DNA from: Methanomassiliicoccales archaeon
GTDB lineage: Archaea > Thermoplasmatota > Thermoplasmata > Methanomassiliicoccales > Methanomethylophilaceae
Direction: 5' to 3'
Length of the DNA: 8,915 bases
NCBI GenBank assembly: GCA_900767505.1
Contig: CAAFZG010000101.1
Location: 1-8,915 of the forward strand
In this document: positions 5,674 through 8,915 of the stretch, in pieces
How the letters are laid out: each line of letters begins with the position of its first letter
Position numbering within the stretch: the stretch's first letter is position 1
The notes under the pieces: generated by a model
Databases searched by the model: none
The model's input: the letters and a program-made list of their open reading frames with translations, nothing else
Told to the model about the DNA's origin: nothing
Translations under genes and position numbers: made by a program

Positions 5674-6789
5674 TCACTGCTTCCTGGCGTCGGGACTGAA
5701 CTCCCTGTAGAGGGGGATGAGGTCCTCGAGGGGTATGTCGGTCTTGAACGATGTCGGGGACACATGGGATTTCGATGCCCTCCCGTGCTCGTTCAGGAAC
5801 ACCATGAAGTCATCGATCCTTGGAGGGGACATCTTGATGTGCGACGAAAGTTCGGCGATATCGTAGACGAACACCTGGTCGTCCAGCTCGTTCCTCCAGA
5901 GATCCAGGTACTTGACGCATCTCCTCTGGTCGGCCATGCCCTCGGCGGACATCCTGGACAGGGTGTACGGATCGTGAAGGGGCCCCAGCCAGAACGGGCC
6001 GAGTCTGTGCCCGTCATCCGGAAGGCGGGATGTGGACCTCTCCAAAGTCTCCATGTCGTAATGCATGTATCCGAGTTTGGAAAGAGTGTCGTCGGCGGCC
6101 TGCGCACCCTCGTCGATACGGACGTATGTGCGGAAGTAGTGGTCCGCATAGAACGAGAGCAGAGGGGTCATCCCCCTGTCGAATTTGGCCAGCTCCCTGG
6201 CGATGGTGCACATCAGGATCCTGAGGCCGCCCTCGTGACACATGAACCCTCTTATGGGCTCGGACTGGTAGCGCCTCCTGCATTTCTGGGCATGCGCACC
6301 GGCCAGAGGGGCGGTGTCCGTGGCGGTTATAGCCATGATGCCCTTCCTTCCGCATCCGCGTATCGCAGACTGGATGAAAGGTGCGGGGGACCCGAACGGG
6401 TCCAGGTCGACGTAGTCGAACGATTCGTCGGTGAACAGGGAATGCATGTTCCTGCACGATGCGGTGCAGTTGTCCAGGTTGTTCAGCTCGATGTTGGCAT
6501 TGATGAACGGCATCGCGGAAGGGCTGATGTCGTTGGCGGTGACGATGCTGTTGGGGACCTCGTTGGCGATTCTGACGGATCTCGAGCCTGTGGCGCACAT
6601 GGCATCGGCTACCGTGATGGAATCCCTTTCCAGGGACCTTAGGAGCATGACGCTGACGTCGCGGTTGAACGCCATCTGCTCGTTGAAGAAAACGGTTCCC
6701 ATCTTCTTGCCGGGACCGCCCGATGAATGCTCGTGAGGGACGAGAATGTCCGTGGATCCCTCGCGGATGACCTCCCCTGCCGGATTCAA
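5674..6789 (-). CDS. trm1: tRNA (guanine26-N2)-dimethyltransferase Trm1
   Basis: Uses S-adenosylmethionine to make m2G and m2,2G at position 26 of tRNAs, in the cytoplasm. 371 residues, normal for archaeal Trm1. The N-terminal EGST.ILVP segment precedes VFFNEQMAFNRD (33-44), the family's FYNP.M..NRD motif. DAMCATGSR (62-70) is the SAM-binding motif; VTANDISPSA (83-92) is the acidic post-II motif; DLDPFGSP (128-135) is the catalytic D.DPFG motif. The C-terminal part contains HYFR.YVR and LGPFWLGPL, also typical. The start is a TTG (6787-6789) that overlaps the stop of the THEP1 gene as TTGA; GGTGAG at 6795-6800 lies 5 bases before it, and a TGA closes the frame three codons upstream. Translational coupling with the upstream gene is likely. 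No separate promoter is seen. Confidence 0.95.
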   Translation of the reverse strand: MNPAGEVIREGSTDILVPHEHSSGGPGKKMGTVFFNEQMAFNRDVSVMLLRSLERDSITVADAMCATGSRSVRIANEVPNSIVTANDISPSAMPFINANIELNNLDNCTASCRNMHSLFTDESFDYVDLDPFGSPAPFIQSAIRGCGRKGIMAITATDTAPLAGAHAQKCRRRYQSEPIRGFMCHEGGLRILMCTIARELAKFDRGMTPLLSFYADHYFRTYVRIDEGAQAADDTLSKLGYMHYDMETLERSTSRLPDDGHRLGPFWLGPLHDPYTLSRMSAEGMADQRRCVKYLDLWRNELDDQVFVYDIAELSSHIKMSPPRIDDFMVFLNEHGRASKSHVSPTSFKTDIPLEDLIPLYREFSPDARKQ

Positions 6790-7331
6790 ATGCTCTCACC
6801 GTTCATGAGTTTGACAATCTTGAACGGAAGTATGTTCCTGTTAGTGGGAGTAACTTCCAAGATCCTGACGTCGTCCCTTCTCCTTATGTCCTGCAGGAGG
6901 GGATTCCTGGATTTCTTGTGAAGTGTGATGATCATGGGCTTGTCGACATCGAGCGCCTCTTTGACCGCTTCGATGAACAACTCGCTCTCGACCTCCATCT
7001 TGCCGACCTCGTCGATGATGATGATGTCGCAGTTCTCGCAGGCGTCGCGGATGGCTTTGACCCCGACCTCCTCGAGTTTCGAGAGGTCGACGCCGATCTT
7101 ACCGACCATGACCTTGCTTTCGATGGATGTACTGGCGAAGACAGCCGTCTCGCCCGTGGCCAGGTCCCTGACTGTGAATCCGACCTTGTGCCTGCCGTCC
7201 TCGATGGGCTCGTCGATCATCCCACCGATGCGAAGGTCATCGGTCTGAAGCATCTCAATGACCCTCAGCAGAGCATAGGTCTTGCCGGAACCCGGCAATC
7301 CTGTGATTCCAATCTTGATATCAGCTACCAT
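6786..7331 (-). CDS. THEP1-family nucleoside-triphosphatase
   Basis: A P-loop NTPase of the THEP1 family, which hydrolyses ATP, GTP and other NTPs in vitro; its cellular role is not established. 181 residues from the ATG at 7331, typical for the family. Walker A is GITGLPGSGKT (8-18) with Lys17; the family segment GGMIDEPIEDGRHKVGF follows (36-52); Walker B with its extension is DIIIIDEVGKME (102-113); TLHKKSRNP (136-144) is a conserved late motif. In-frame TTG and ATG codons up to 7376 exist, but the start of the family just before KIGITG and the TATA elements at 7381-7416, which predict transcription from about 7360 or earlier, favour the ATG at 7331. It forms an overlapping pair with trm1, which suggests a link to RNA metabolism, though only by context. 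Confidence 0.9.
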   Translation of the reverse strand: MVADIKIGITGLPGSGKTYALLRVIEMLQTDDLRIGGMIDEPIEDGRHKVGFTVRDLATGETAVFASTSIESKVMVGKIGVDLSKLEEVGVKAIRDACENCDIIIIDEVGKMEVESELFIEAVKEALDVDKPMIITLHKKSRNPLLQDIRRRDDVRILEVTPTNRNILPFKIVKLMNGESI

Positions 7332-7380
7332 GGACACGCACGTCAGCGTAAAGGCTGGCTTCACCATAATAAGCAAGTTG

Positions 7381-7416
7381 ATATTTAAAAGTTGGTTTAG
7401 ACACTCTTAAATATAA
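7381..7416 (-). promoter_or_regulatory. Candidate promoter of the THEP1-trm1 operon, two TATA-like boxes
   Basis: The minus strand carries TTTTAAATAT (7390-7381) and TTATATTTAA (7416-7407). The 8-bp element ATATTTAA at 7381-7388 and TTAAATAT at 7407-7414 are exact reverse complements 18 bases apart. The proximal box predicts a start near 7360 and a leader of about 30 bases before the ATG at 7331. The surrounding 7332-7448 region is AT-rich and holds no gene I can support. Confidence 0.5.
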
Positions 7417-7448
7417 CGAATGATAAATAGTTCGACGATCGACGTACA

Positions 7449-7470
7449 CTGAGCTGTGTCCGGAGCTCAG
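7449..7470 (-). terminator. Hairpin overlapping the mptD stop codon
   Basis: CTGAGCT and AGCTCAG form a perfect 7-bp stem with an 8-base loop; the mptD TGA lies in the 5' arm. No T-run follows directly, so termination is uncertain; it may instead protect the mRNA 3' end. Confidence 0.4.
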
Positions 7471-7847
7471 CATACGTCGGATATGAACATCAGAGGGTAG
7501 TTGAGTTCCTCGTCGAAGCGCATCTCTGCTTTGACCCTTATGCCGTTGAGGGAGATGACCACGGTCGCGTCGATCATGTTCCCCGTGAGGGATTGATAGG
7601 AGTATCTGTCGTCGGAATCCGAGAAAACGGATCTGTCGATGCTGATGCTCACCGATTCCACGTAAGGCTGGACGGAGACGGCCTCCTCCATGAGCTTCTC
7701 TATGGAGGAGACGTTGTCCCTGTTGAACGGGGTCCCGACGAACTGGTGGTAGATGGTCCCCATCTTGATGCCGGCCTCGAAGGAGGCGCGCTCCCTGTCG
7801 GAGCATTTGAATCTGGAATTCGCCAATGATTCCCTGTCGTCCATCAT
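7467..7847 (-). CDS. mptD: Archaeal dihydroneopterin aldolase MptD
   Basis: Splits 7,8-dihydroneopterin into 6-hydroxymethyl-7,8-dihydropterin and glycolaldehyde, an early step of tetrahydromethanopterin (and folate-type) synthesis in archaea; cytoplasmic. 126 residues, matching the small DUF372/MptD family, unrelated to bacterial FolB. The hallmark ERASFEAGIKMGTIYHQFVGTP spans 19-40, with Glu24 and His34; Gln60 and Tyr117 (in EELNYPLMF) correspond, as far as I recall, to residues shown important in the Methanocaldococcus enzyme. The 5' end offers GTG (7850), ATG (7847) and ATG (7844) in series; GAGG at 7852-7855 favours one of the ATGs, and 7847 is chosen. It starts 6 bases after the stop of the YbjN-like gene and is probably co-transcribed with it. 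Confidence 0.88.
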   Translation of the reverse strand: MMDDRESLANSRFKCSDRERASFEAGIKMGTIYHQFVGTPFNRDNVSSIEKLMEEAVSVQPYVESVSISIDRSVFSDSDDRYSYQSLTGNMIDATVVISLNGIRVKAEMRFDEELNYPLMFISDVC

Positions 7848-7853
7848 CACGCC

Positions 7854-8312
7854 TCAGTTGAACATGGGGTCCTTCACGACAGCGCTCGAGGGGATCAGAC
7901 CCTTGAGCTTGCCGTCGTTCACATCCACGGTCTTGAATGCGACCATGATGAGGTGCGCTATGGTGCTCGAAGAGGGGACGCGGTCGAAGAAGCTCTGGAC
8001 GATCTTGAAGTAGATCTTGGGCTCGGCATCGGACATGTAGAAACCGCCGTTGTTCAGCGTGTTGTTGACGGTGTTGATCTCCGGGATGAGCTTGTTGCGG
8101 GCCTCATCGGGGATGTCGAACATCAGGTAGCAGTAGATGTTGAGGGTCATGTTGTCCGAGTCGCACATGATCATCATCCCTATCGGGTTGTCGTCGCCCA
8201 TGGCGCTCAGGACCACATCGTTGCTGTCGCTGGTCTGATATTTCAGATCCAGTTTCCTCAGGGCTCTGCGGACGTTCGCCCTGACCTTGTTCTCTCTGAC
8301 CCTTCCGAACAT
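7854..8312 (-). CDS. YbjN-like small protein of unknown function
   Basis: 152 residues, cytoplasmic by sequence, without signal peptide or membrane segment. After a basic N-terminus (FGRVRENKVRANVRRALRKLDLKYQ) come alternating strands (VVLSAMG, IGMMIMCDSDNMTLNIYCYLMF), then IPDEARNKLIPEINTVNNTLNNGGFYMS and AEPKIYFKIVQSFFDRVP, then a long helix. The pattern of a strand ending in 'F.IP', a helix with an 'N..N..LN..G.F' sequence, and a second strand-helix unit is what the YbjN / type III chaperone-like fold shows; I see no catalytic motif. It lies between citrate synthase and mptD on the same strand, 6 bases from mptD's chosen start, with its own likely promoter 23 bases before the ATG. The family assignment is tentative. 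Confidence 0.65.
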   Translation of the reverse strand: MFGRVRENKVRANVRRALRKLDLKYQTSDSNDVVLSAMGDDNPIGMMIMCDSDNMTLNIYCYLMFDIPDEARNKLIPEINTVNNTLNNGGFYMSDAEPKIYFKIVQSFFDRVPSSSTIAHLIMVAFKTVDVNDGKLKGLIPSSAVVKDPMFN

Positions 8313-8334
8313 GACTGTCGCATCCCCGTGTGGG

Positions 8335-8347
8335 ATATGATACTATC
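8335..8347 (-). promoter_or_regulatory. Candidate promoter box of the YbjN-like–mptD pair
   Basis: GATAGTATCATAT on the minus strand matches 12 of 13 bases of the element before tRNA-Leu. Its end is 23 bases before the ATG at 8312, so a start site about 25 bases from the box centre would yield a nearly leaderless mRNA. Confidence 0.45.
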
Positions 8348-8361
8348 TCTCGGAGTTACCC

Positions 8362-8915
8362 TTACTTCCTCTCCTCGAGAGGTACGTACTCGCGGACCTG
8401 CATCATGTTGATGTATGCGGGACGGAGGATCTTGTTGGATGTCACGAGCTCCTCGATCCTGTGCGCGCTCCATCCGACTATCCTCGCGGTGGCGAAGAGG
8501 GCGGTGTAGAGCTCTCTCGGGATGTCAAGCATGTCATAGACGAATCCGCTGTAGAAGTCGACGTTGGCGGTCACGCTGGTGGCGTTGGGGCGCTTGGCGA
8601 GGATGAGCTCGGGGGCAAGCCTCTCGACGGTCTCGTAGAGCTTGTAGTCGTCGAGCCTTCCCTTCTCCGCGGCGAGCTTCTGGACGAACGATTTGAAGAC
8701 GACGGCCCTGGGATCGGAGATGGTGTAGACGGCGTGTCCCATGCCGTAGATGAGTCCCTGGTGGTCGAAGACCTTCTTGTCGAGGATCTCGTTGAGGTAC
8801 TTCCTCATCTCCTTCTCGTCGTCGGGGTGCTTGACATGGCGCCTGATGTTGTCCATCATGTCCATTACCTTGAGGTTTGCCCCTCCGTGCTTGGGTCCCT
8901 TCAGGGAGGTCAGAC
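8362..8915 (-). CDS. gltA: Citrate synthase, C-terminal part (5' end outside window)
   Basis: Condenses oxaloacetate and acetyl-CoA to citrate, feeding 2-oxoglutarate and hence glutamate synthesis; cytoplasmic. The frame is open to the window edge, so the ATG at 8865 is internal: upstream it reads LTSLKGPKHGGANLKV, the family's G..HGGA motif with the first catalytic His. YGMGHAVYTISDPRA follows with the second catalytic His; the usual GHRVYK has Ala and Thr in place of Arg and Lys, a variant I associate with citrate synthases of some anaerobes. NVDFYSGFVYDMLDIP holds the catalytic Asp, and ARIVGWSAHRIEE is the conserved C-terminal segment. About 184 codons are present, roughly the last 40-45% of the enzyme. 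The stop is TAA, the only non-TGA stop in the window. A 2-methylcitrate synthase cannot be excluded. Confidence 0.93.
   Translation of the reverse strand, partial: LTSLKGPKHGGANLKVMDMMDNIRRHVKHPDDEKEMRKYLNEILDKKVFDHQGLIYGMGHAVYTISDPRAVVFKSFVQKLAAEKGRLDDYKLYETVERLAPELILAKRPNATSVTANVDFYSGFVYDMLDIPRELYTALFATARIVGWSAHRIEELVTSNKILRPAYINMMQVREYVPLEERK

Noticed and set aside
5593..6642. Plus-strand open frame of about 350 codons over trm1
   Set aside because: It is antisense to trm1, whose motifs are unmistakable; it has no family features or ribosome binding site.
1..8915. CRISPR array, insertion sequence, phage or defence cluster
   Set aside because: No regularly spaced repeats, no transposase or terminal inverted repeats, and no defence or phage proteins are seen on either strand.

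Overview
This window looks like one end of a contig from a methanogenic archaeon, most plausibly of the Methanomassiliicoccales/Thermoplasmata group. The evidence is an archaeal methanopterin-pathway aldolase (MptD), an archaeal-type Trm1, a THEP1-family NTPase, a tRNA gene without an encoded CCA, TATA-box promoters, GGTGAT-type ribosome binding sites, and no TAG stop among eleven genes (ten TGA, one TAA). Absence of TAG stops fits lineages that use UAG for pyrrolysine. The assignment is inferred from gene content only. The first 20 bases match the end of an Illumina adapter, so this is an assembled (probably metagenomic) contig with an untrimmed end.

Plus-strand left part (1-1902): after the adapter comes the 3' end of a tRNA thiolation gene (ncsA/ttuA/CTU1 family). 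An AT-rich promoter region with several inverted repeats follows, then a complete NADP-type glutamate dehydrogenase of the bacterial hexameric class with an 8-bp stem hairpin behind it.

Middle (1918-4178): a low-GC gene of unknown function on the minus strand sits head to head with a class IV aminotransferase (PabC-like) gene on the plus strand. Both appear to have lost their 5' ends at about 2575-2593, which suggests a rearrangement breakpoint or an assembly chimera. The PabC-like gene converges, with no gap, on a minus-strand gene whose product combines Sel1/TPR-like helices with a possible PemK/MazF-like C-terminal domain. That gene starts 27 bases after a minus-strand tRNA-Leu(UAG).

Right part (4230-8915), all minus strand: citrate synthase (its 5' end lies beyond the window), a YbjN-like small protein, mptD, a THEP1 NTPase overlapping trm1, and purA with a strong hairpin/T-run terminator. 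These are core functions: the citrate branch, tetrahydromethanopterin synthesis, tRNA G26 dimethylation and AMP synthesis. The tRNA-Leu in this window carries G26, the position Trm1 modifies.

No CRISPR array, insertion sequence or phage gene is visible. The items most worth a second look are the double-truncation junction near 2590, the Sel1/PemK-like protein fed by a tRNA promoter, the inverted repeats before gdhA, and the adapter at the contig end.
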